From NCBI GenBank assembly GCA_947253615.1, contig CAMYAA010000083.1, positions 1 through 5,769 on the forward strand: a DNA stretch of 5,769 nt. The letters run 5' to 3'. The stretch's first letter is position 1, and every line of letters starts with the position of its first letter. Positions 1 through 5,769 of the stretch are shown in pieces. Origin of the DNA: an uncultured Sutterellaceae bacterium. Lineage in GTDB: Bacteria; Pseudomonadota; Gammaproteobacteria; Burkholderiales; Burkholderiaceae_F. Below the pieces are notes generated by a model. That model saw only the letters and a program-made list of their open reading frames with translations, was not told the origin of the DNA and did not search any database. A program made the translations under genes and the position numbers.

Positions 1-460
1 GGACGAAGTCGGCCACGCCTTGTTCCCAGCCGAATTTGCGCGGATGGCCAATACCAATGCGCAATCGCCAGAAGTCGGGGGTGGATAATTTAGCGGAAAT
101 ATCTTTGAGCCCATTATGGCCAGCATTACCGCCACCGCGTTTGAATTTCATGGTGCCTGGGAAGAGGTCGAGTTCATCGTGAACGACGAGAATTTCGTCA
201 GGCAGTATTTTGTAGTAGAGCGCTAAGGCAACGACGGCGTTCCCCGAGAGGTTCATGAACGTCGAGGGTTTGAGTAACCAGACATCTTGATCCGCGATGG
301 TGACACGACAAATTTCACCATTAAATTTGCGTTCTTCGCGAAAACGGCCGTTGTATTGTTGGGCTAATGCATCGACGAACCAGAATCCGACATTATGACG
401 AGTAGATTCGTAACTTGGGCCTACATTGCCCAAGCCTACGATTAAACGAATGGTGCTCAT
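1..460 (-). CDS. pth: Peptidyl-tRNA hydrolase, 3' end cut by window edge
   Basis: Cytosolic esterase that releases peptides from peptidyl-tRNAs dropped by stalled ribosomes, recycling the tRNA. Reading from the ATG at 460 gives 153 residues before the window ends; the family is usually about 190-200 aa, so roughly the last fifth is missing. It opens [20 protein letters not shown] and carries the family signatures: Asn12, catalytic His22 in TRHNVGF, Met69-Asn70 in PSTFMNLSG, Asp95 in VVHDELD, and His115-Asn116 in [12 protein letters not shown]. These match E. coli Asn10, His20, Met67/Asn68, Asp93 and His113/Asn114 with a constant offset of two. The start fits the family N-terminus, but I see no clear Shine-Dalgarno in TTCACATTGAAACCT ahead of it. 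The gene starts only 17 nt after the terminator hairpin of the upstream helicase gene. Its transcription must therefore depend on read-through or on a promoter inside the helicase 3' end. Identification is secure. Confidence 0.97.
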   Translation of the reverse strand, partial: MSTIRLIVGLGNVGPSYESTRHNVGFWFVDALAQQYNGRFREERKFNGEICRVTIADQDVWLLKPSTFMNLSGNAVVALALYYKILPDEILVVHDELDLFPGTMKFKRGGGNAGHNGLKDISAKLSTPDFWRLRIGIGHPRKFGWEQGVADFV

Positions 461-476
461 AGGTTTCAATGTGAAG

Positions 477-512
477 ATAAAAATTAGGGCTCAGATTAAT
501 GAGCCCTAATTT
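477..512 (-). terminator. Intrinsic terminator after the DEAD-box helicase gene
   Basis: A perfect 13-bp inverted repeat (481-493 with 500-512, loop 494-499) begins 9 nt past the helicase stop codon. On the minus strand it reads AAATTAGGGCTCA, loop TTAATC, TGAGCCCTAATTT, then TTATC, giving a GC-rich stem core and a T-rich tail (TTTTT at 483-479). It is a textbook Rho-independent terminator in shape. It sits between the helicase stop and the pth ATG at 460, so it could also act as a partial attenuator for pth. Confidence 0.85.
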
Positions 513-520
513 AGCAATTT

Positions 521-2293
521 TTAACGACGAGGACCGCGACGACGATCGAAGTTGTTATCACGATCGCGACTAAATTCGCGACGTCCCGTGAATCCACGAT
601 CCGAGAAACGATCGCCAGCCGGGGCCGGACGGTCTAATTTCACTAAGGCGTCACGCCCCTTGATACGTAACCCTTGCATCGCGTCGATCACTTTGGAGGC
701 GACGTTGGAGTCCACATCCACTAAGGTGAAACGTTCACCAATATCGATCGCGCCGATGGCACGAGAGGAGATGTTCGCTTCATTAGCAATGGCGCCAACG
801 ATGTCCGAGGGACGTACACCGGCGTTACGGCCAGCACCGATGAACAAGCGGGTCTTGCCTTCTTCGGGCTTGCGATCACCGCGACGGGGACGTTCACCGC
901 GTTCACCGCGCTCACGACGTTCACCACGTTCGCCGCGTTCACGACGAGGACGTTCGTAGGGGTTGTAAGCCGGGATTTCGGTATCGTCATCATCCGTTTC
1001 TTCCGAGTCCTGGGCCAACTTCAAGGCGGCAGCAGCGACATCAAACGGATCGAATTCTTCGCAGAGGTTTTCCACGATACGACGATAACGTTCTAATTCT
1101 TCGTTTTCGAGGGTGGTGGACAAGCTTTCACGAATTTGTTCAAGACGGTGGGTCTTGATATCGGTCGTGGAAGGCACAGCACGCACTTCGATACGAGCCT
1201 TCGTGATGCCTTCTAAGGCGCGAAGGTGACGATGTTCACGCGGTTCCAATAACGTAATGGCAGTACCAGTACGACCCGCACGACCCGTACGACCAATACG
1301 GTGAACATACGTTTCGTAGGAGGCAGGAACGCCAAAGTTAATCACGTGAGTTAAGTTTTCTAAGTCGATACCACGAGCAGCGACGTCAGTAGCGACAATG
1401 ATGTCGACCTGACCACCACGAGCACGCTTCATGACGCGGTTACGCGTCGCCTGATCGAGACCACCGTGAAGCGCTTCCACGGAGTAGCCACGAGCACGAA
1501 GGGCTTCGGTTAACTCGTCCACTTCCATACGCGTACGGGTAAAGATGATGGCGAGTTCAGGGCTTTCTAAGTCGATGATACGACCGAGGGCCGTGGTGCG
1601 ATAGTTATGAGCCACCACGAAAGCGATTTGAGGCACACGGGGCGCTTCACCTTCAGCGGTTTCTTCACGCTTGATGGTAATACGCACGGGTTCTTTCAAA
1701 TGCTTTTCAGCAATGTTGGCGATTCGGGGAGGTAAGGTTGCGGAGAATAATGCGGTTTGAATGCCTTCTGGGAGCATTTCGAAAATCGCATCCAATTCAT
1801 CAGCAAAGCCCATGTCGAGCATTTCGTCAGCTTCGTCAAGAACGACAGCCTGGATCTTGGAAAGATCGAGCGTACCCTTACGGATATGGTCTAAAGCACG
1901 GCCCGGCGTGGCGACGACCACGTGCGTACCACGCTTTAACGAGCGGATTTGACGAGCATAGTCTTGACCACCGAAGATCGGGGTGACTTGAATGTCAGCC
2001 TTGCGAACAAAGCTATGGAAAGATTCGGAAACCTGTAAACACAATTCACGCGTCGGGGTTAAAACCAACACGCAAGGATCGCTAGCGGGCTTACCCAAGC
2101 AATAGCGTTCCAACAACGGTAACCCAAAAGCGGCTGTTTTACCCGTACCCGTAGCGGCACGGCCCAAGACGTCAGAGCCATTCAAAAGGGCAGGAATCGC
2201 CTCCATTTGAATGGGAGTAGGCTCTTCAAAGCCTAATTCTGTCAAGGAGTTAACAATAGCTTCGGAAAGACCGAGTTCTGAGAAAGTAGCCAT
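521..2293 (-). CDS. deaD: DeaD/CsdA-type DEAD-box ATP-dependent RNA helicase
   Basis: ATP-dependent RNA unwinding enzyme of 590 aa; the E. coli DeaD/CsdA family acts in 50S assembly, cold adaptation and mRNA turnover. Motifs in order: Q motif (GFEEPTPIQ, 21-29), motif I AATGTGKT (46-53), Ia PTREL (79-83), Ib TPGR (128-131), DEAD (152-155), SAT (183-185), IV IIFTRT (248-253), V ATDVAARGID (300-309), VI HRIGRTGRAGR (330-340). A helical linker (about 375-430) and an acidic stretch DDDD (433-436) lead to an Arg/Glu/Gly repeat (447-474). Next comes a DbpA-type RNA-binding domain (about 479-557), whose DIVGAIANEANISSRAIGAI closely resembles the DeaD version, and an Arg-rich tail ending RRRGPRR. The ATG at 2293 (MATFSELGLS) is preferred because the Q motif then sits at the usual distance. 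An in-frame TTG at 2341 would add 16 unlike residues. The leader is AT-rich without a clear Shine-Dalgarno. RhlE or DbpA are less likely because of the linker plus RNA-binding domain plus tail. Confidence 0.95.
   Translation of the reverse strand: MATFSELGLSEAIVNSLTELGFEEPTPIQMEAIPALLNGSDVLGRAATGTGKTAAFGLPLLERYCLGKPASDPCVLVLTPTRELCLQVSESFHSFVRKADIQVTPIFGGQDYARQIRSLKRGTHVVVATPGRALDHIRKGTLDLSKIQAVVLDEADEMLDMGFADELDAIFEMLPEGIQTALFSATLPPRIANIAEKHLKEPVRITIKREETAEGEAPRVPQIAFVVAHNYRTTALGRIIDLESPELAIIFTRTRMEVDELTEALRARGYSVEALHGGLDQATRNRVMKRARGGQVDIIVATDVAARGIDLENLTHVINFGVPASYETYVHRIGRTGRAGRTGTAITLLEPREHRHLRALEGITKARIEVRAVPSTTDIKTHRLEQIRESLSTTLENEELERYRRIVENLCEEFDPFDVAAAALKLAQDSEETDDDDTEIPAYNPYERPRRERGERGERRERGERGERPRRGDRKPEEGKTRLFIGAGRNAGVRPSDIVGAIANEANISSRAIGAIDIGERFTLVDVDSNVASKVIDAMQGLRIKGRDALVKLDRPAPAGDRFSDRGFTGRREFSRDRDNNFDRRRGPRR
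891..944 (-). repeat. Six 9-nt tandem units encoding the Arg-Gly-Glu linker
   Basis: Six consecutive 9-nt units on the plus strand (cgttcaccg, cgttcaccg, cgctcacga, cgttcacca, cgttcgccg, cgttcacga) lie inside the helicase gene. On the coding strand they spell a period-3 protein repeat of the form R-(G/R/E)-E, about residues 450-467. The repeat lies in the flexible linker just before the DbpA-type RNA-binding domain. The unit keeps the reading frame, so changes in copy number would alter linker length without frameshift. E. coli DeaD has a comparable Arg/Asp/Gly-rich linker in this place. Confidence 0.8.
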
Positions 2294-2375
2294 ATAGTAA
2301 TATTTTCTTATTAAAAAATGCCACTCACCCCCAAAACCCAACAGTCAAACTTCCGGAGGGGTAAACAGCATGTGT

Positions 2376-2411
2376 AAAAAACGAACCCGCAAGGAGACTC
2401 CCTGCGGGTTC
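2376..2411 (-). terminator. Intrinsic terminator after rplY
   Basis: Inverted repeat 2383-2391 (gaacccgca) pairs perfectly with 2403-2411 (tgcgggttc). A second short stem inside it (2393-2395 with 2399-2401) extends the hairpin. On the minus strand the hairpin is followed by CG and then TTTTTT (2381-2376). It lies 27 nt past the bL25 stop codon and is a strong Rho-independent terminator by shape, separating bL25 from the helicase gene. The remaining 82 bp to the helicase ATG (2294-2375) must hold any dedicated helicase promoter. I see an AT-rich block there, but no -35/-10 pair good enough to call. Confidence 0.9.
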
Positions 2412-2438
2412 CGAGTTCTTTTGAGTAACGCCTAGCGA

Positions 2439-3059
2439 TTAGCTAGCGTCAGCAGCCGGTTCAGCAGCAGCTTCTTCAGTAGCCACGACTTCTTCAGCGG
2501 CCTTAGCGATCACGGAAGCGATCACAGGGTCTTCGCCAGAAGCGGCAGCCGCGAACGTCACACCTTCAGGGTAGACGAGGTCGGAAGCCATGAGCGTCTT
2601 ACCAACCGTCATGCCAGACAAGTCGACCGAGATGAATTCAGGGAGGAGCTTCGGCAAGCAGGTTAATTCAACGAACGTGGTAGCACGGGAGATGAGAGCC
2701 TTGTCAACCTTGACAGCGGGGCTTTCTTCTTCACCGTGGAAGTGCAACGGAACGCGCATCGTGATGGGTTCATTCGGGTTCACGCGAAGGAAGTCGATGT
2801 GCATAACTTGCGGCTTGTAGGGATGCATCTGGAAGGCACGAAGAACGACGAGCTCTTCCTTACCGTCAAGTTCCATATCTAAGATCGAAGCGTGGAACTT
2901 TTCTTTCTGCAAAGCGTAGAAAATAGGATTGTGTTCCAATTCGATCATGGTTGCGGCTTGTTCGCCGCCGTAAATGATACCAGGGAGCTTGTTCGTGCGA
3001 CGAAGGCGGCGGCTCGCACCAGTACCTTGCGTCTGACGAGTGGTAGCGATGACTTTCAT
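2439..3059 (-). CDS. rplY: 50S ribosomal protein bL25 (long, Ctc/TL5 form)
   Basis: Binds 5S rRNA in the central protuberance of the 50S subunit. At 206 aa it is the long form, also called general stress protein Ctc or TL5, not the ~94-aa form of E. coli. The N-terminal domain (about 1-93) runs from MKVIATTRQTQGTGASRRLR through NKLPGIIYGG to FQMHPYKPQVMHIDFLRV. The C-terminal beta domain (about 95-185) includes PLHFHGEEESPAV, LPEFISVDLSGMTVG and ASGEDPVIASV. A low-complexity tail rich in Ala and Glu (about 186-206) ends ADAS and is probably disordered. The ATG at 3059 is preceded by GGAG seven nt upstream, a good Shine-Dalgarno. The neighbours prs and (one gene further) pth are its usual partners in betaproteobacteria. 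A terminator-like hairpin in the short prs-rplY gap suggests its level is set by read-through from prs. Identification is secure; rplY and ctc are both in use as names. Confidence 0.96.
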   Translation of the reverse strand: MKVIATTRQTQGTGASRRLRRTNKLPGIIYGGEQAATMIELEHNPIFYALQKEKFHASILDMELDGKEELVVLRAFQMHPYKPQVMHIDFLRVNPNEPITMRVPLHFHGEEESPAVKVDKALISRATTFVELTCLPKLLPEFISVDLSGMTVGKTLMASDLVYPEGVTFAAAASGEDPVIASVIAKAAEEVVATEEAAAEPAADAS

Positions 3060-3080
3060 GTGTTTTCTCCAAAAGGAATT

Positions 3081-3114
3081 AAAAATGTCCTTGCAATCGC
3101 GACCAATTGCAAGG
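3081..3114 (-). terminator. Terminator-like hairpin between prs and rplY
   Basis: Inverted repeat 3106-3114 (attgcaagg) with 3089-3097 (ccttgcaat) gives a perfect 9-bp stem with an 8-nt loop (3098-3105). On the minus strand it is followed by ACA and then TTTTT (3085-3081). The T-run is displaced three bases from the stem, so termination may be incomplete. It begins 7 nt past the prs stop codon and ends about 20 nt before the bL25 start, directly upstream of its Shine-Dalgarno. It is either a leaky terminator/attenuator or an mRNA 3'-end protecting stem. Confidence 0.7.
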
Positions 3115-3121
3115 GCTTAAT

Positions 3122-4081
3122 TTATTCAGCAAACAAGCTGCTTACTGAATCTTCTCGTGCAATACGAGATAAGGTTTCGCCAATGATGCTCGCCGTTGTA
3201 ACTTGGCGGATCTTTGGACAAGCCTTAGCGGCTTCGTTTAACGGAATCGTATCCGTTACAACGAGTTCGTCTAAAGCGGAATTCGTAATACGTTCGATGG
3301 CTGCGCCAGAAAGTACCGGGTGAGTAATATAAGCGACAACGCGCTTAGCACCACGTTCTTTTAAGGCACCCGCAGCGTTACAAAGTGTACCAGCGGTGTC
3401 AACGATGTCATCGGTGATCACGCACGTGCGATCTTTAACTTCACCGATGATGTTCATGATTTCAGCCACGTTAGCGCGAGGACGACGCTTGTCGATAATG
3501 GCTAAGTCAACTTCAAGTAACTTGGCCATCGCACGAGCGCGAACCACACCACCCACGTCGGGGGAAACGACCATTAAATTGTCATAATGACGACCCACTA
3601 AGTCGTTCATTAAAACAGGGGTCGCATAAATATTGTCGACCGGGATATCAAAGAAGCCCTGAATCTGGTCAGCGTGCAAATCCATCGTTAAAACGCGGTC
3701 CACACCAGCCGATTGCAACATGTTTGCAACGACCTTAGCGGAAATCGCCACACGCGTGGAGCGAGGACGACGGTCTTGACGAGCATAACCGAAATAAGGA
3801 ATAGCGGCCGTAATACGACGAGCCGACGCGCGCTTTAAGGCGTCGACCATAATCATCAATTCCATTAAATTATCGTTGGTCGGGGCGCAGGTGCTTTGTA
3901 AAATAAAAACATCCTTACCACGAACATTATCGATAATTTGGCAAGACACTTCACCATCGCTAAAGCGAGTGACATTGGCTTGACCGAGAGGAATGCTGAG
4001 GTAATTCGTGACAGCCTGGGCTAATGCAGGATTGGCATTGCCCGAGAAGATCATCATACTGTCCGGTACCATGGGATCCAT
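3122..4081 (-). CDS. prs: Ribose-phosphate pyrophosphokinase (PRPP synthetase)
   Basis: Makes 5-phosphoribosyl-1-diphosphate from ribose 5-phosphate and ATP in the cytosol, feeding purine, pyrimidine, NAD, histidine and tryptophan synthesis. The 319-aa reading has the class I bacterial features: [10 protein letters not shown] (12-21), RFSDGE (39-44), the [11 protein letters not shown] segment (95-105), [12 protein letters not shown] with His136 (133-144), the flexible-loop IDKRRP with Lys198 (196-201), and the PRPP-binding DDIVDTAGT (224-232). All key residues look intact. Two starts are possible: ATG at 4081 has an AAAGAG 8 nt upstream, while ATG at 4072 ([12 protein letters not shown]) gives 316 aa and aligns better with the usual MxxDSxMxFxGN opening of beta-class Prs. 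The difference is three residues. The leader (4082-4179) follows the tRNA-Gln terminator, so prs probably has its own promoter there. TTGCTG, 17 nt, GTTAAT is a weak candidate. No PurR-type operator was recognised. Confidence 0.97.
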   Translation of the reverse strand: MDPMVPDSMMIFSGNANPALAQAVTNYLSIPLGQANVTRFSDGEVSCQIIDNVRGKDVFILQSTCAPTNDNLMELMIMVDALKRASARRITAAIPYFGYARQDRRPRSTRVAISAKVVANMLQSAGVDRVLTMDLHADQIQGFFDIPVDNIYATPVLMNDLVGRHYDNLMVVSPDVGGVVRARAMAKLLEVDLAIIDKRRPRANVAEIMNIIGEVKDRTCVITDDIVDTAGTLCNAAGALKERGAKRVVAYITHPVLSGAAIERITNSALDELVVTDTIPLNEAAKACPKIRQVTTASIIGETLSRIAREDSVSSLFAE

Positions 4082-4179
4082 GACTTGTGCTCTTTAATAA
4101 AGCGGAGGATTAACTCGCGCGGTTGACAACACAGCAATTCTGAGTTTGACGTTAGATCAAAAGGAGAACTACTAAAAAC

Positions 4180-4208
4180 AAAAAAGGGAGGACTAAAAGC
4201 CACCTCCC
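4180..4208 (-). terminator. Intrinsic terminator after tRNA-Gln
   Basis: On the minus strand, GGGAGG (4208-4203), an 11-nt loop and CCTCCC (4191-4186) form a six-pair GC stem directly followed by TTTTTT (4185-4180). It lies 16 nt beyond the CCA end of the tRNA, so it ends the lolB-ispE-tRNA transcript and separates it from prs. The stem is short, but the GC content and immediate T-run make it convincing. Confidence 0.85.
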
Positions 4209-4224
4209 AATCAGAATTATAAAG

Positions 4225-4302
4225 TGGCAGGGGTGGAAGGATTCGAACCTTCGAATGCTGGAATCAAAATCCAGTGCCTTAGGCCAGCTTGGCGACACCC
4301 CT
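4225..4302 (-). tRNA. tRNA-Gln (anticodon UUG), CCA encoded
   Basis: A 78-nt class I tRNA folds fully. The acceptor AGGGGTG (4302-4296) pairs with CACCCCT, followed by discriminator G and an encoded CCA (4227-4225). The D arm is GCC...GGC with GG in the loop. The anticodon arm is CTGGA, loop TTTTGAT, TCCAG, giving anticodon TTG (glutamine, codons CAA/CAG). The variable loop is CATTC, and the T arm is GAAGG, TTCGAAT, CCTTC. Its 5' end is only 13 nt past the ispE stop codon with no promoter visible between them. It is therefore probably cut out of the lolB-ispE transcript, and a terminator follows. The first pair is A1-U72, whereas E. coli tRNA-Gln has U1-A72; both are weak pairs. This tRNA lies between ispE and prs in many betaproteobacteria. 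Confidence 0.97.
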
Positions 4303-4315
4303 AACCGTAAATTTT

Positions 4316-5179
4316 TTAGTCGTCTAACCAGTCTGCTAAAGGGTGTTGTTTCAGGCTTGTTGTTTTAAAGCCTACCCATCCCTCTGGGAGCGACTGGAAA
4401 TGCGTTTGTTCACCTTGCGAACTGATGCTAAACACAGCACTGCCAGAACCCGTCATACGAGGGGACTGGCTTGGAGCGAGCATTTGGAGCGCTTCGTTGA
4501 TGCGCGGCTCAAGCTCACAAGCTACAGGCTGTAAATCGTTGTGGCCTTCTAAAGCCGCCGCTACGATTTCATCCGTTCGAGCGAAGAACGCTATTTTTAT
4601 AGATTTTGAGTCTCTTGTCAAGTTTTTGGCAGAAAAAATTTTCTGTGTCGAGACATTTACACCAGGCCAAATCACTTCGAAGTGAGTGTTTGGGAACGTA
4701 ATGGGGGTAATGATTTCGCCAATCCCCTCGACCCAAGCGTTCTCGCCTTGAATAAAAAAGGGTACGTCAGCACCGAGTTGTAACCCTAGTTGCATAAGCG
4801 CTTGACGAGAAATCTTGAGGTCCCATAATCGGGTTAAACCGATGAGCGTGGTGGCCGCATCCGAGCTTCCCCCGCCCATGCCTGCGCCTGCAGGAATGCG
4901 CTTAGTAACGTGAATACGGCATCCCTTATTTACGTTATAGGTTTTCTGCAGTAATCGTGCGGCTCGCACACAGAGGTCTTGTTCGGGCTCGCCGATGATG
5001 TCACCCGTTCGAGTAATGGTGTTTTCGTTGTCTAAGAAGAGCGAGACCGTATCAGAGCGATCGATCAAGACGAAAACGGACTCTAAACGATGTTTTCCGT
5101 CCTCGCGTTGTCCAAGGACGTGTAAAAACACATTGAGTTTGGCGGGGGCCATTAAATTCAGGATGGCGTTTTTAGTCAT
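4316..5179 (-). CDS. ispE: 4-diphosphocytidyl-2-C-methyl-D-erythritol kinase
   Basis: Fourth enzyme of the MEP (non-mevalonate) isoprenoid pathway. This cytosolic GHMP-family kinase phosphorylates CDP-methylerythritol with ATP. It has 287 aa, close to the usual ~280-290. Motif 1 is MAPAKLNVFLHV with catalytic Lys14. Motif 2 is the glycine-rich ATP loop PAGAGMGGGSSDAA (96-109). Catalytic Asp138 lies in GADVPFF. Motif 3 is PRMTGSGSAVF (240-250). Phe182 in TQKIF matches the cytosine-contacting Phe185 of E. coli. The ATG at 5179 is chosen because it overlaps the lolB stop (ATGA), a classic translational-coupling junction, and no Shine-Dalgarno precedes it. A TTG at 5200 would add seven residues unlike the family. 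One oddity is that the usual DGYH motif reads DGKH here (Lys29 in place of the substrate-stacking Tyr25 of E. coli). The tRNA-Gln gene follows after 13 nt, probably on the same transcript. Confidence 0.96.
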   Translation of the reverse strand: MTKNAILNLMAPAKLNVFLHVLGQREDGKHRLESVFVLIDRSDTVSLFLDNENTITRTGDIIGEPEQDLCVRAARLLQKTYNVNKGCRIHVTKRIPAGAGMGGGSSDAATTLIGLTRLWDLKISRQALMQLGLQLGADVPFFIQGENAWVEGIGEIITPITFPNTHFEVIWPGVNVSTQKIFSAKNLTRDSKSIKIAFFARTDEIVAAALEGHNDLQPVACELEPRINEALQMLAPSQSPRMTGSGSAVFSISSQGEQTHFQSLPEGWVGFKTTSLKQHPLADWLDD

Positions 5180-5766
5180 AGGGCAGAGCGAGGTTGGCAA
5201 TAAACTCGGAGGGTGATATCAATAAAGGCATTAGGCCCATTGGGTCGACGCAATTGGGCATCGAGTCGTTTCAAATCTCCGTTGGGATAACGGAGCACTT
5301 TATCGAGGGTCCAATCGGAACGTAGACGGATATCGTTATAGTCGGGGTTGTCGGTCTTGATGGGGGTAAATAACCACCCTTCGAGCGCTTCGATGGGGAT
5401 GGGCAATTGGGTGACTTTGCCTAAGAGCTCGGAGGCTGAGCTCTCTGAGCGATAGTGTTTGCCTTGGGCTTGTAGTTCGACGTGTTTGGGCGTTATCGTG
5501 AGCTCAGCGAGACGGGTATGCAAAGGCCCGTTTAACGTGAGCACGTCTTTGTCTGGCCATTTTTCCCAGCGGAAGGTGCCCGAGCCCGATTGTTCATCGA
5601 CGTGGCGATGTCCATTTTCCCAGGTCACGTGTTTGCTCGTAATACTGAATTTCCCAGCCCGCAGGTCTTGGGGTTGAATCACTGGTGCACAGCCCACGAG
5701 CGTTAACGCCATGAGGGCACTCGTTCCGAAAAGCCATTGACGGCGAGTCATCGATAAACGCGTCAT
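5176..5766 (-). CDS. lolB: Outer-membrane lipoprotein receptor LolB
   Basis: LolB is itself a lipoprotein anchored in the outer membrane; it takes lipoproteins from the periplasmic carrier LolA and inserts them. The 196-aa reading (E. coli about 207) starts with a lipoprotein signal: TRRQWLFGTSALMALTLVGC, with lipobox LVGC and lipidated Cys26. The mature part matches LolB in the segments SGTFRWEKWPDKDVLTLNGP (61-80), then TRLAELTITP, and LLGKVTQLPIPIEALEGWLF, the last being the family's most recognisable stretch. The C-terminus is RPNGPNAFIDITLRVY. Two starts are possible, ATG at 5766 or ATG at 5751 (M6); both keep the signal peptide, and the window ends too close to judge a ribosome-binding site for the first. 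A start further upstream cannot be excluded. The stop overlaps the ispE start by ATGA, so the two are co-translated. Arg-Arg before the hydrophobic core resembles a Tat motif. Confidence 0.92.
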   Translation of the reverse strand: MTRLSMTRRQWLFGTSALMALTLVGCAPVIQPQDLRAGKFSITSKHVTWENGHRHVDEQSGSGTFRWEKWPDKDVLTLNGPLHTRLAELTITPKHVELQAQGKHYRSESSASELLGKVTQLPIPIEALEGWLFTPIKTDNPDYNDIRLRSDWTLDKVLRYPNGDLKRLDAQLRRPNGPNAFIDITLRVYCQPRSAL

Positions 5767-5769
5767 TGT

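Noticed and set aside
891..944. CRISPR-like or regulatory repeat array
   Set aside because: The units are only 9 nt, directly adjacent without spacers, and in frame within a coding linker.
552..959. 135-aa Arg/Ser/Pro-rich open frame on the plus strand
   Set aside because: It lies wholly antisense to the helicase tail and linker. Its odd composition is the mirror of the Arg/Glu/Gly repeat, and it resembles no known protein.
2294..2341. TTG-initiated 16-residue extension of the helicase
   Set aside because: The extra residues have no family counterpart, and the ATG at 2293 places the Q motif at the usual distance from the N-terminus.
2294..2375. TTGACT on the minus strand as the -35 box of a helicase promoter
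   Set aside because: At 17 nt spacing the -10 position reads AGTGGC, unlike TATAAT. The AT-rich block further down is at the wrong distance, so no promoter is called.
2892..3323. 143-aa open frame on the plus strand crossing the prs-rplY gap
   Set aside because: It is antisense to two well-identified genes, has no clear ribosome-binding site and no recognisable domain, and runs through the hairpin region by chance.
4119..4135. TTGACA on the plus strand in the prs leader as a divergent promoter
   Set aside because: No acceptable -10 box lies 16-18 nt downstream and no plus-strand gene follows.
5180..5200. TTG-initiated seven-residue extension of IspE
   Set aside because: The ATG at 5179 overlaps the lolB stop in an ATGA junction, a typical coupled start, and the family N-terminus begins there.

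Overview
The window reads as a chromosomal housekeeping segment of a betaproteobacterium. The reasons are the gene order lolB – ispE – tRNA-Gln – prs – bL25 (rplY/ctc) – ... – pth, which is characteristic of that class, and the long two-domain bL25. The moderate GC content and protein character would fit Burkholderiales of the Sutterella/Parasutterella type, but that finer placement is inference. Every supported gene lies on the minus strand, so transcription runs from the right end of the window to the left.

Layout in transcription order: (1) lolB (5766-5176), an outer-membrane lipoprotein receptor. It overlaps (2) ispE (5179-4316), CDP-ME kinase of the MEP isoprenoid pathway, by an ATGA. 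(3) A tRNA-Gln(UUG) gene (4302-4225) lies 13 nt beyond ispE and is followed by an intrinsic terminator (4180-4208). (4) prs (4081-3122), PRPP synthetase, comes after a leader of about 100 bp and is followed by a terminator-like hairpin (3081-3114). (5) rplY/ctc (3059-2439), ribosomal protein bL25, has a strong terminator (2376-2411). (6) A DeaD/CsdA-type DEAD-box RNA helicase (2293-521) ends in an intrinsic terminator (477-512). (7) pth (460 to beyond position 1), peptidyl-tRNA hydrolase, is cut off by the left edge of the window.

The genes share a translation and RNA theme: a tRNA, a 5S rRNA-binding protein, a ribosome-assembly/RNA helicase and peptidyl-tRNA hydrolase. PRPP synthesis, isoprenoid precursor synthesis and lipoprotein sorting accompany them. 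No gap between genes exceeds 150 bp, and the gaps hold mostly terminator hairpins. I see no mobile element, CRISPR array, phage gene, toxin-antitoxin pair or other accessory system. The points worth a second look are modest: a helicase unit interposed between bL25 and pth, terminator hairpins immediately upstream of rplY and pth with almost no room for a promoter, a Lys where IspE normally has its cytidine-stacking Tyr, a Tat-like signal peptide on LolB, and an A1-U72 end pair in tRNA-Gln.
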